From NCBI GenBank assembly GCA_030448245.1, contig JAUJNH010000004.1, forward strand, positions 124,001 through 188,000: a stretch of 64,000 nucleotides of DNA, read 5' to 3'. Below, piece by piece: positions 1 to 8,284 of this stretch. The translations under genes were made by a program, and so were the position numbers. The DNA comes from Acidimicrobiales bacterium (lineage in GTDB: Bacteria > Actinomycetota > Acidimicrobiia > Acidimicrobiales > JAUJNH01). How positions within the stretch are numbered: the stretch's first letter is position 1; each line of letters starts with the position of its first letter. Below the pieces are notes generated by a model. That model saw only the letters and a list, made by a program, of their open reading frames with translations, searched no databases and was not told the DNA's origin.

Positions 1-119
1 GTCGCCGGGTCGGCCCGGCGCTCGGGAGCGGCACAGCAGGAGGGCGTGGCAGCGCTCGAGCCCGGCCGTGCGTCCTGGACGTGATGCCGGACGTCGAGGT
101 GTCGCCCCGCCGCCGACCT

Positions 120-235
120 GGACATCACCGGGACCTCGTGACCGAAGACCAGCTGGTTGCTCTCGCCATGGAGCACGGCCTCGTCGTCTGCTCGGCCGAG
201 ACGGACGACGCCCGCTCCCGGGTGCGCTCGGAACA
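120..235 (+). pseudogene. Remnant of a PIN-domain (VapC-like) toxin C-terminus
   Basis: The translation around here reads LVTEDQLVALAMEHGLVVCS followed by AETDDAR. This resembles the last third of VapC-type PIN ribonucleases (typically AALALEHG...LVTxDxDFARF). The N-terminal acidic residues and a complete reading frame with its own start are not visible, and the frame runs on into unrelated sequence. I read it as a decayed fragment of a toxin-antitoxin toxin; no antitoxin is seen. The match is short, so it could be chance. The rest of positions 1-440 holds nothing else I can recognise. Confidence 0.35.
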
Positions 236-440
236 CCCGATCCTTGGTCGTGCCAGCCAGTTCGGTCGCGGCGGCACTCGCGTAAGGCCGCGGGACGACG
301 ATTTTAAGGGATCGCCCGATGCGGCCCGGACCCGCATCTCCGTACCGTCGATCACGTCCCCGAAGGGGGTTCAGGTCGGAGCAGGGCCTGCCTCGGCGCG
401 GCTGTCGCTGGGCAGGCCAGAGCAGGAAGCCAGGGAGAAG

Positions 441-1508
441 ATGATGCAGATCCGAGTTCGAAGGAACCAGCGCCCGGCGGCGCTTGCGCTGCTGGCGGGG
501 GTGGCGGGGATGCTGCTGGCCTGGGCCAGCCAGCATCCGGTCGGGGCGGATGTCTCGGGTGTCACGGCCAGCGCCTTCGGCTACTCCGCCAACGTCGGGT
601 TCAACGACGAGCCGCCGACGGTTCGCGGCTTCGGTCAGACCATCCCCCCGGGGACGCTCCAGAGCGCCAGCCCGTCGGTGGACTGCCCGGCCACCGGCGC
701 AACCGATCCCGTGGCGGTCACCGATCCCGACGGCGCCCTGGCGACGTACGGCACGAGGGCGGTCTTCAGCGGCCAGTGGCCCGCGGACGCCACCGCCCCG
801 CCCCCATCGGGCCCGCTCACCGTGAGCTGCCAGGGCACCACCGGCCCGACCGGGTCGGCGTCGAGTGCGGCGGACGTCTACAACGTCGGTCCTGGGCCGT
901 TCATCGCCGACGAGGTCCACAGCACCTGCACCGCCACAGAGACGGGCGTCACCGGAACGACGACGATCATCGGCGGCGTGCTCGTCACGTCCACCGATGC
1001 CGACGGCAAGCCACTGACCACAGAGGCGATCCCGGTGACCCCCGACCCCAACTTCATGCGCACGGGCACCATCGACGACGTCGGCGACACCTACCGGATC
1101 GTCCTCAACGAGCAGATCGAGGACCCCGTCACCGGCGCCCTCACCGTCAACGCCGTCCACCTGTACTTCCTCGGGCCCTTCGCCGAGGGCGACGTGGTCA
1201 TCGGTTCATCCACCTGTGGCGTGGCGGTCGTGGCCGCGACCACCACGACCTCGGGCCTGACGACCACCACAGCAGGCGACACCACGACGACGACCGTGGG
1301 CACCACCACGACGACCGAGGACACCACCACGACGACCGAGGGCACCACCACGACGACCGAACCGGCGACCACGACCACGACCACCGACCCCCAGCCGGGC
1401 GAGGCGCCGGCGGCCAAGGACGAGTGCAAGAGCGGGGGGTTCGCCAGGCTCGGCTTCAAGAACCAGGGAGAATGCGCCAAGTCGGTCCCCCGCAGCGGCA
1501 AGACCTGA
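441..1508 (+). CDS. Secreted protein with Thr-rich linker and Cys-containing C-terminal tail
   Basis: Hypothetical 355-residue exported protein. The start at 441 (or the adjacent ATG at 444) follows an AGGGAG ribosome-binding site. The N-terminus has basic residues, then a hydrophobic stretch ending near ADVSG, typical of a signal peptide. The central 200 residues resemble no family I can name and look beta-rich. A linker made of repeated runs of five threonines follows, then a C-terminal tail beginning KDECKSGGF and containing FKNQGEC. A related tail ends the secreted beta-propeller protein at 12.4-13.5 kb. The linker suggests a glycosylated cell-wall spacer, but this is inference. The frame stays open upstream to position 81, but that part lacks a signal-like start. 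Confidence 0.7.
   Translation: MMQIRVRRNQRPAALALLAGVAGMLLAWASQHPVGADVSGVTASAFGYSANVGFNDEPPTVRGFGQTIPPGTLQSASPSVDCPATGATDPVAVTDPDGALATYGTRAVFSGQWPADATAPPPSGPLTVSCQGTTGPTGSASSAADVYNVGPGPFIADEVHSTCTATETGVTGTTTIIGGVLVTSTDADGKPLTTEAIPVTPDPNFMRTGTIDDVGDTYRIVLNEQIEDPVTGALTVNAVHLYFLGPFAEGDVVIGSSTCGVAVVAATTTTSGLTTTTAGDTTTTTVGTTTTTEDTTTTTEGTTTTTEPATTTTTTDPQPGEAPAAKDECKSGGFARLGFKNQGECAKSVPRSGKT
1226..1390 (+). repeat. Short tandem repeat encoding Thr5 blocks
   Basis: Imperfect repeat units of about 21 bases, rich in ACC and ACG codons, encode successive TTTTTVG, TTTTTED, TTTTTEG and TTTTTEP blocks inside the secreted protein gene. Such tracts change copy number easily by slippage and usually form extended, often O-glycosylated linkers. 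Confidence 0.8.
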
Positions 1509-1550
1509 TCACGCAGTGAGCGCCGACCTCTGGCCCAGCGAGGACATCCG

Positions 1551-4550
1551 GTGACGGCCGTGCTGGTGGTGCCGTGCCAGACTGAGCCGGTGGCCAGGCG
1601 TGTCACGTGTCCCTCCTTCGTGGGGCGCGAGGCCGAGCTGGGTCGGCTGGAGGAGGTCGCCGAGGCGGCCGCCGGCGCCAGTCAGATCGTGCTGCTGGGC
1701 GGTGACGCCGGGGTCGGCAAGACCCGGTTGATCAACGAGCTCTGTGACCGGTGGAGGGCCCGGGGGGGCAGCGCCGCGGTGGGCGGATGCGTGGATCTCG
1801 GAGAGGTCGCCGTGGGCTACGGCCCGCTGATCGAGGTGCTCCGGGAGCTTCGGGCCGCTCTGGGTGCCGAGCACCTCGACCGGTTGTTGGCCGAGACGGG
1901 CCCCGAGCTGCTGCCGCTGCTGGCCGGCGGCCACGGGGGCCACCAGGTCCGGCAGGGCGCGGTGCTCGCCCACACGGTGGCACTGATGGAGGAGCTGGGC
2001 GACAGGCTCCCGGGGCTCATCGTGGTCTTCGAGGACGTGCATTGGGCCGACGCCTCGACCCGAGATCTCGTGGCGTTCCTGGCCCGCAACCTCCGCACGG
2101 CGAAGGTCACGTTGATCGTCACCTACCGAGCCGACGACGTCCACCGCCGCCATCCACTACGGCCCCTCCTGTCCGAGCTCGTCCGCAGTCCCACGGTCGA
2201 GCACCTGCGCCTGGAGGGGATGTCGCGCAGCGAGCTCACCGTGCTCCTGGCCGGTGTGGCCGGCGCCGTGCCGTCCGACGCCGTTGTCGACGAGATGATG
2301 GTCCGCTCCGAGGGCAATCCCTTCTACGCCGAGGAGCTGCTGGCCGCAGAGGCGGGGTCGGGGCACCTGCCGGCGACGCTGCGCGACGCGATCCTGGTCC
2401 GGGTCACCCAGCTGCCCGAACCCGTCCAGGCCATCCTGCGAGAGGCTGCGCTGCTGGGCGGGCACATCGACGAGCGACTGCTGGCGGCCGTCACCGATCG
2501 CCGCATTGGTGACGTGGCCGACGCCCTCCGCGAGGCCGTCGCCCGCCACATCCTGGTGGCCGAGCCCACCGGCTGCCGGTTCCGCCACGCCCTCGTGCGC
2601 GAGGCGCTGCACGACGACCTCCTCCCAGGCGAGCGCCAGCGGCTGCACGAGGCGGCCGCGGCGGCGCTCGCCTCGCAGCCCCAGCTGGCAGGCGGGACCG
2701 AGCACGAGCGCTGGACGCTGCTCGCCCACCACTGGACGGCGGCGCAGGACCAACCTCACGCCTTTGTGGCGTCGGTGCGCGCCGGGGTCGCGGCCCAGGA
2801 GGTCGGGGCGCAGGCCGACGCGGCCTGCCACTTCCAGCGGGCCCTCGACCTGTGGCCCCGGGTGCCCGACGCCGAGACGGCGGCGGGGATGACACGGGCG
2901 CAGCTGCTGCTCCGGGCCTCCGAGGCCGTGTCCCACGCCGGCCGGCCGGCCCAGGCCGTCGCTCTGGTCGAAGCGGCTTTGGGTGAGGTCGGAGAGGAGG
3001 CGGAACCCGAGGCGCAAGCCGCGGTGCTCGAGCGGCTGGGTCACCATCGCTGGGTGGCATGCGACGAAGCGGGGAGCGGCGAGGCCCGCAGGGCGGCGGT
3101 GGCGCTGGTGGCCGACCGCCCGCCCTCGGTGACCCAGGCCGTGTCGCTGGCCGCCTGGGGCCGCCACCAGATGCTGGTCGACCGGTACGTCGAAGCCGAA
3201 GCGACGTTGCGGGCGGCGCTGGTGGTTGCGGGCGCGACCGCTTCCGAGCGGGCGCGCTCGAATGCGCTCTCGGGGCTGGGCATCGCCCTCGTCAAGCTCG
3301 GTCGGGTCGAAGAGGGGCTGCAGGCGTCCCGAGAGTCCCTGGACATCGCCCACGGTGAAGGTGAAGCCGACGACATCGGCCTGGCCTACGTGAACCTCAC
3401 CGCCACCCTGCTCGCCGCCACCCGCTGCGAGGAGGCCGCCGAGACGGCAGTGGCCGGCCTGGAGCACGCGCGACGGACCGGGACCCTGGCGAGCGACGGC
3501 GTGCTGCTTGCCTATGGCGGCGCCGAGGCGCTCTGCTGGCTCGGCGCCTGGGACGAGGCGGCCGGGCTGCTGGAGGCCCATGCCATGGCCTCAGATGGCC
3601 CACACGGGACGACGGGAGCCGTGATCTCGGCCCGCATCGCCTTGTGGCGAGGCGACGCCGAGGTCGCTGCCCACCACCGCGACCGTGCCCTCACCCCCGT
3701 CAACGCCTCCAGCGACCCTGCACCCGAGGCACTGGTGTGCGCTGCCCAGCTCGCCAGTCGGGAGGGATGCTTCGATGACGCCCGCCGTCACTGCGCCGAG
3801 GCGTTCGAGATCGTCGAGAAGTCGGAGGACCTGCTGCTGGCCGCCCTGACGTCGGCGGTGGCCATGGAGGTGGAGGCCGACCGCGTCGAGGCCGCCCGCG
3901 CCCTCGGCCCGCGAGGCGAGGTTGAGGCCGCCGCGGCGCGAGCCGCCGCCGACGAGCTGCGCGACCGAGCCAGGAACCTGGTGAGACGCCTGGGGCAGCG
4001 TGGCGTGTCACCTCAGCCGGACGCCGCGGCTCAGCTGGCCGTCGCCGAGGCCGAGCATGGTCGAGCAGAGGAGCGGTACGACCCCGACCGGTGGGCAGCT
4101 GTCGCCGCCCAGTGGGAGGCGCTCAGGTTCCCCTACCCGGCCGCAGTAGCTCGGTTCCGCGAGGCCGACTCGGTGCTGCGGGTCCGGGGCAGCCGCAAGC
4201 GGGCCGAGGCCGCAGCACGAGCCGCGCTGGGCACGGCCGAGCGGCTGGGCGCAGTTCCCTTGGCCCACCAGGTTCGCCAGCTGGCCCAGCGGGGACGGCT
4301 CGACCCCGACCAGCCGGCGGAGACGGCGGGATCAGCAGACGACCCGCTGCGAGCCCTGGGGATCTCACCTCGCGAAGGTGAGGTGCTGCGCCTCCTCGCC
4401 CACGGGCGCACGAACCGCCAGATCGCCCAGGAGCTGTACATCAGCGAGAAGACCGCCAGCGTGCACGTCACCCACCTGCTCCGCAAGCTGCGGGTGGCCA
4501 GCCGCGTCGAAGCGGCTGCCATCGCCCAGCGACTGGATCTCGGGGCGTGA
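1551..4550 (+). CDS. LuxR-family transcriptional regulator with AAA ATPase domain (LAL type)
   Basis: A 999-residue regulator of the large ATP-binding LuxR class. An AAA_16-type module starts with FVGREAEL (about residue 23). Walker A is GGDAGVGKT (about 50-58) and Walker B is LIVVFEDVHWAD (about 156-166). The middle 600 residues are Ala-rich helical repeats of TPR character, probably for effector or partner sensing. The last 65 residues are a LuxR (GerE) helix-turn-helix with SPREGEVLRLLAHGRTNRQI and KTASVHVTHLLRKL. The start is GTG at 1551, 20 residues before the ATPase domain. It is probably an ATP-dependent activator; its targets are not evident, and it stands alone on its strand next to unrelated genes. 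Confidence 0.88.
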   Translation: MTAVLVVPCQTEPVARRVTCPSFVGREAELGRLEEVAEAAAGASQIVLLGGDAGVGKTRLINELCDRWRARGGSAAVGGCVDLGEVAVGYGPLIEVLRELRAALGAEHLDRLLAETGPELLPLLAGGHGGHQVRQGAVLAHTVALMEELGDRLPGLIVVFEDVHWADASTRDLVAFLARNLRTAKVTLIVTYRADDVHRRHPLRPLLSELVRSPTVEHLRLEGMSRSELTVLLAGVAGAVPSDAVVDEMMVRSEGNPFYAEELLAAEAGSGHLPATLRDAILVRVTQLPEPVQAILREAALLGGHIDERLLAAVTDRRIGDVADALREAVARHILVAEPTGCRFRHALVREALHDDLLPGERQRLHEAAAAALASQPQLAGGTEHERWTLLAHHWTAAQDQPHAFVASVRAGVAAQEVGAQADAACHFQRALDLWPRVPDAETAAGMTRAQLLLRASEAVSHAGRPAQAVALVEAALGEVGEEAEPEAQAAVLERLGHHRWVACDEAGSGEARRAAVALVADRPPSVTQAVSLAAWGRHQMLVDRYVEAEATLRAALVVAGATASERARSNALSGLGIALVKLGRVEEGLQASRESLDIAHGEGEADDIGLAYVNLTATLLAATRCEEAAETAVAGLEHARRTGTLASDGVLLAYGGAEALCWLGAWDEAAGLLEAHAMASDGPHGTTGAVISARIALWRGDAEVAAHHRDRALTPVNASSDPAPEALVCAAQLASREGCFDDARRHCAEAFEIVEKSEDLLLAALTSAVAMEVEADRVEAARALGPRGEVEAAAARAAADELRDRARNLVRRLGQRGVSPQPDAAAQLAVAEAEHGRAEERYDPDRWAAVAAQWEALRFPYPAAVARFREADSVLRVRGSRKRAEAAARAALGTAERLGAVPLAHQVRQLAQRGRLDPDQPAETAGSADDPLRALGISPREGEVLRLLAHGRTNRQIAQELYISEKTASVHVTHLLRKLRVASRVEAAAIAQRLDLGA

Positions 4551-4805
4551 GGCGGCCCCGGCTGCATCACTGACGTCAAGGTCAGGCCCGGGTGCCTGCC
4601 GAACCAGACGACAAGGCTTCGCACGCCTGGACGCTCACCTTCTGCGAGCGGGAGCGCCACGAATCAGAGGGTGAGGCGGCCGCGAAGCCATGGAGCGAAC
4701 CACACCACCTGCTGCGGGTCGCCGGCTTGCTGGAGCTCCTCCACGGGAGCCCCGCTGACAGACTGCCTTCCGTCCGCACCCGCCCCGTCCCATGGAGGCT
4801 CGCCC

Positions 4806-5180
4806 ATGACCGGCATCGCCCGCCTGCGCACGGTCGTGATCGACTGCCCCGACGCCGCCGCCCTCGCCGAGTTCTACCGCCAGCTGGTCGGCGGCGAGGT
4901 CACGTCCGTCGCAGACGACTGGGTCGTGCTCGAGCCCGAGCCCGGCCGCCGCCTGGCGTTCCAGCAGACCGACGAGTACGCCCCACCGACGTGGCCGACG
5001 GCCGAGCGGCCGCAGCAGTTCCACCTCGACGTGACGATCGACGACATCGACGAGGCCGAACCTGCGGCGCTGGCCATCGGGGCGAGGAAGCACGAGGTTC
5101 AGCCGGGCGAGACCGACGGCGACTCGTTCCGGGTCTACCTCGATCCTGCGGGCCACCCGTTCTGCCTCTGCTGGGACTGA
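4806..5180 (+). CDS. VOC (glyoxalase/bleomycin-resistance) family protein
   Basis: A 124-residue single-module VOC protein. It opens with a strand and helix, VVIDCPDAAALAEFYRQLVG, and ends with FRVYLDPAGHPFCLCW, the usual beta-alpha-beta-beta-beta pattern and C-terminal signature of Glyoxalase_6-like proteins. Members bind a metal and small hydrophobic ligands; the substrate cannot be told from sequence. The ATG at 4806 follows GGAGG with suitable spacing. The 255 bases before it hold nothing I recognise. Confidence 0.8.
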   Translation: MTGIARLRTVVIDCPDAAALAEFYRQLVGGEVTSVADDWVVLEPEPGRRLAFQQTDEYAPPTWPTAERPQQFHLDVTIDDIDEAEPAALAIGARKHEVQPGETDGDSFRVYLDPAGHPFCLCWD

Positions 5181-5415
5181 CCTTCTGACGGCCCGCCGGG
5201 CCGTCTGGCATCGTGACCCCGCGGGGGTAGCGGACCGCGCAGCCGAACCCCACCCGGCAGGAGGTGCTGCACAGCCCGCAGGCGTTGATCACGAGGAACG
5301 AGGCCACGATCAGGCCGATGACCCACCGTTGCCAGCGGGGCGAGACCCGGCGGCGGCGCCGGCATGTGCCAGCCGGGGAGCAGTTTCGTCACGGTCCCGT
5401 CCGGCCGATCAATGG

Positions 5416-5580
5416 TGTGGGCCCTGCGTCTGCGCGACGGCGGGTGCACCTGGCCGGGGTGTGACCGGCCGCCCGGCTGTGCGAAGCCCACCACATCGTC
5501 CGCCGCCGCCGCCGCCGCAGCATGATCACCACGACCAACCCCCCGCTGCTCCGGGAGGGCTCAGCCTGCGGCTCCCCCGA
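5416..5580 (+). pseudogene. Frameshifted remnant of a DUF222/HNH endonuclease C-terminus
   Basis: One frame reads ALRLRDGGCTWPGCDRPPG. After a shift it continues CEAHHIVRR, and a third frame gives TTTNPPLLRE. Together these match the HNH nuclease end of 13E12-repeat/DUF222 proteins (CxxPGCxRP...CxAHHIxxWxxGGxTxxxNLxLLCxxHH). The conserved W, the GGxT segment and the final HH are gone and the upstream DUF222 part is absent, so this is a decayed fragment, perhaps of a mobile-element-associated gene. The remainder of 5181-5580 contains no gene I can support. Confidence 0.55.
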
Positions 5581-5581
5581 G

Positions 5582-6534
5582 TCAGAACCTGACCCGGACG
5601 ACGGTGGCGGCAGCCGGTCCCTGGGTGGCGTCGTCGGCCCGGGCCTCGGTGACCACCACCGTCCCCCGCGGGGTCGGCGGACGGACGAAGGTGACGGTGG
5701 CCTCGAAGGGCAGCACCTCGGTGCCGCCGCCGGTGCCGAACGACCGACCGATCGGGGCGGTGGCTCCGTCGCGACGCACCTCGACGTCGACCGTGCCCTC
5801 GAACACCTGGGCCCGGCCCCGCACGGTCAGCGGCGAGGCCACCGCCGCGCCCGGAGCCGGCTGCTCGACGAAGATCCTCTCGGCGCTGCAGCCCACGACC
5901 ACCCACCCCCGGGCGCCGACGCGGCGCAGGAGGACGGTCGTCCTCGGGCCGCCGCTCGAGAACGGCCGGACGTCGACCGTGGCCTCGCCGCCACCGGCGC
6001 TGACCCGCCCGGGCGTCAGCTGCGGGGTGGCCATCCCGAGGAAGCGTCGAGCGAAGTCCTCGGCCGCCCGCTCCGGCGCCGGGAACGTGGTCCTGGAGCC
6101 CGGTGGGGGCCACAAAGCGTCATCCGGCACGGGGGGCAGAGGCGCGGTGGTCGACGTCGTCCTGGCAACGGTGGGCGCGGGCCCGGAGGTGGCGCTGGGC
6201 GAAGGCGCCGTGCCGGTCGTCACCGGCGCCAGCGCGGTGGTGTCGACCGGGATCGTGGCGATCGCCGTGGTGGTCGACGAATCGAGCGCGGTCGTGGTGG
6301 ACGACGGGTCGGGACCGGCCACCACGTTCGGCCCCTGCCCCTCGGCTCGGGCCAGCACCGACACGGCGCCCACCACGACCAGCAGGGCCAGGCCGGCGCC
6401 GCCGCCTTGGCCCGCCGGCGGCGCTGAGCGGCAGCCAGCCGGCGGCCTAGGCCGGCCTCGTCGGCCCGGCCGACCGGCACGCTCGCGGCCCTGGCCCGCA
6501 AGGCCTCGCGCAGGTCTCGCTCGGGATGGCTCAC
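5582..6534 (-). pseudogene. Membrane-anchored Gmad2-domain protein, sigma-factor partner (frameshifted)
   Basis: The gene begins with a GTG at 6534 that overlaps the stop of the sigma-factor gene by four bases (GTGA). It encodes a cytoplasmic Arg-rich N-terminus (SHPERDLREALRARAAS...). Near 6400 the frame must shift by one base to continue into a hydrophobic helix (LALLVVVGAVSVLA), a Ser/Thr/Pro-rich linker and a C-terminal Gmad2-like immunoglobulin fold (SPLTVRGRAQVFEGTVDVEV, about 75 residues). The topology, cytoplasm-membrane-outside, and the coupling to the ECF gene suggest an anti-sigma or sensory partner, although no classical zinc-binding anti-sigma domain is visible. The break lies in a GCG/GCC-rich stretch, so a sequencing error is as likely as a true mutation. 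Confidence 0.6.
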
Positions 6535-7043
6535 TGGTCTTCCCCCAGGGTGCGGGTGACGGCGGCGAGGGCTCGAGAGGCGTGCACCTTGACGCTGCCG
6601 GCGCTGATGCCGAGGGTCGCGGCGCTGTCCGCCTCCGTCAAGTCGAGCCAGTAGCGCAGCACCACGACCTCCATCTGCCGGCGGGGCAGGCGGCGGACCG
6701 CGGCGAGGACCGCGGCCCGCCGCTCGCCCACGACCGCCTCGTCCTCCGGGCTGGGGGCGGCGCCCGGCATGATCCGCCCGAGGCGCTCGGCCACCCGCCG
6801 CCGCCGCAGGCGGGACCGGGCGCCGTTGAGCACGGCGCTGCGCAGGTAGGCCGGCACCTTGTCCGGGTCGACGTTCCCGCGGTGGAGGTGGAGGGCGATG
6901 AAGGCGTCCTGCACCACCTCCTCGCAGGCGCCAGGCTCGTCGAGGAGCAACCCGGTGAGGCGCACGAGGTCGTCGCGCTGGGCGCGGTGCAGCACCTCCA
7001 CGTCGTCCCATGCCGTCAGCCCGGGCGCCACGACAGCCACCAC
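6531..7043 (-). CDS. ECF RNA polymerase sigma factor, SigE-like family
   Basis: A 170-residue sigma-70 family factor with only regions 2 and 4. Region 2 contains EPGACEEVVQDAFIALH and the nearby YLRSAVLNGARSRLRRRR. Region 4 contains LPRRQMEVVVLRYWLDLTEAD and the helix-turn-helix AATLGISAGSVKVHASRAL. It directs RNA polymerase to a specific regulon, usually in response to envelope signals. It forms a two-gene unit with the overlapping membrane Gmad2 protein, its likely signal partner. An ECF promoter could autoregulate it, but I see no clear one in the crowded region it shares with the divergent flavin reductase gene. Confidence 0.88.
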   Translation of the reverse strand: MVAVVAPGLTAWDDVEVLHRAQRDDLVRLTGLLLDEPGACEEVVQDAFIALHLHRGNVDPDKVPAYLRSAVLNGARSRLRRRRVAERLGRIMPGAAPSPEDEAVVGERRAAVLAAVRRLPRRQMEVVVLRYWLDLTEADSAATLGISAGSVKVHASRALAAVTRTLGEDQ

Positions 7044-7132
7044 GCACCACTGACGCCGACGATGCCCGTCAGGTTGACACGCCTCCGGTGCCAGGCGAGG
7101 TTGGCCGCGAGGCTCCGGCTAGGTTCCGTCCG

Positions 7133-7612
7133 GTGTCCGCCTTCGACGCCGCCACCTTCCGGACGGTGCTGGGCCACTTCTGCTCGGGGATCACCGTCGT
7201 CACCGCGGTCGACGGCGGCGAGCCCGTCGGGCTCACCTGCCAGTCGTTCTCCTCGGTCTCGCTCGACCCGCCGCTCGTGCTGTTCGTCGCAGCCAAGGCC
7301 GCCAACTCGTGGCCCCGCATCCGGTCGGCCGGCCACTTCACCGCCAACGTGCTCGCCGAGGACCAGGAAGCGCTGGCCCGGCGCTTCGCCATCCGTGGGG
7401 CCGACAAGTTCGCCGGTGTCGGCTGGAGACCCGGGCCGAGCGGCGCGCCCGTCCTCGACCACTGCCTGGCCTACATCGACTGCGAGATCGACGCCGTGCA
7501 CGGTGCCGGCGACCACGACATCGTGGTCGGCCGGGTGCTCGAGCTGGCCGTCACCCGCGAGGCCAGCCCGCTGCTGTTCTTCCGCGGCGGCTACGGCAAG
7601 TTCGCGCTCTGA
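7133..7612 (+). CDS. Flavin reductase family protein (HpaC-like)
   Basis: A 159-residue FMN-binding split-barrel protein. It has FRTVLGHFCSGITVVTA at the start, then GLTCQSFSSVSLDPPLVLF, the flavin-contacting region of NAD(P)H:flavin oxidoreductases that supply reduced flavin to two-component monooxygenases. GTG at 7133 gives the usual family length; a longer frame from 7010 would add a low-complexity extension antisense to the sigma-factor gene, so I reject it. No partner monooxygenase is adjacent. The epimerase-like gene follows after 5 bases and is probably co-transcribed. Confidence 0.83.
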   Translation: MSAFDAATFRTVLGHFCSGITVVTAVDGGEPVGLTCQSFSSVSLDPPLVLFVAAKAANSWPRIRSAGHFTANVLAEDQEALARRFAIRGADKFAGVGWRPGPSGAPVLDHCLAYIDCEIDAVHGAGDHDIVVGRVLELAVTREASPLLFFRGGYGKFAL

Positions 7613-7617
7613 AGCCC

Positions 7618-8178
7618 GTGGCGCTCTCCCCGGCCTCCGCCGAGCCGACGGCCATCCCCGGCCTGCACGTCATCCGCACCAAGGTGGCCGACGACGAGCG
7701 CGGTGCCATCCGGGAGATCCTGCGGCCCACCGCCCTGGTCGAGCTCGGCCTCCCGCCCCTCGAGGTCCGCCAGGTCAACCTCACCTTCACCCGGGCCGGC
7801 GCCGTCCGCGGCATCCACGCTGAGGCGATGCACAAGCTGGTCGGCGTCGCCGCCGGCGAGGCGTTCGGGGTGTGGGTCGACCTGCGACCGGGCCCGGGCT
7901 TCGGCCGGGTCGTCACCGTGCCCCTGGTCCTCGGCCTGCAGGTGCTGGTCCCCCCGGGCGTCGGCAACGGCCTCCAAGCGGTGACCGCGTGCGAGTACCT
8001 CTACTGCTTCGACCAGGAGTGGCGGCCCGACATGCCCGGCAGCTGCGTCCACCCGCTCGACCCCGACCTGGCCATCGCCTGGCCCCTGCCCTTCGACCCC
8101 GCCGACCCGGCGCAGCTGTCGGCCAAGGACGCCGCCCAGCCGGCACTGCGCGGTCTGGTCCCGCCGTCGTGGTCCTGA
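7618..8178 (+). CDS. dTDP-4-dehydrorhamnose 3,5-epimerase-like cupin (RmlC family)
   Basis: A 186-residue RmlC-like cupin. Recognisable features are RGAIREILRP near the N-terminus, RQVNLTFTRAGAVRGIHAE (RGxH carries the catalytic His of the family), VWVDLRPG, and LVPPGVGNGLQAV, matching the IPxGxAHGF strand of RmlC, where the His and Phe are changed here. Members epimerise nucleotide-linked deoxysugars. The altered IPxGxAHGF segment means substrate or activity may differ. There are no other sugar-nucleotide genes nearby. The GTG start at 7618 is the first in-frame start after the flavin reductase stop. Confidence 0.72.
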   Translation: MALSPASAEPTAIPGLHVIRTKVADDERGAIREILRPTALVELGLPPLEVRQVNLTFTRAGAVRGIHAEAMHKLVGVAAGEAFGVWVDLRPGPGFGRVVTVPLVLGLQVLVPPGVGNGLQAVTACEYLYCFDQEWRPDMPGSCVHPLDPDLAIAWPLPFDPADPAQLSAKDAAQPALRGLVPPSWS

Positions 8179-8284
8179 ACCTCGTCGACCGATCGGCCTG
8201 ACGAAGCCCGCTCCCACGGCGCCGCTCTTTGCGGTGGGCGCGGACCTACGCTCCACTGGTCACAGCTCGTCACCTGGGGGGCAC

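Noticed and set aside
1226-1390. CRISPR-like array
   Set aside because: The repeat is a coding Thr-rich tract with units of about 21 bases and no unique spacers.
5582-7823. A 739-codon forward frame over the sigma-factor region
   Set aside because: Antisense to the ECF sigma and Gmad2 genes, whose motifs are clear on the reverse strand.
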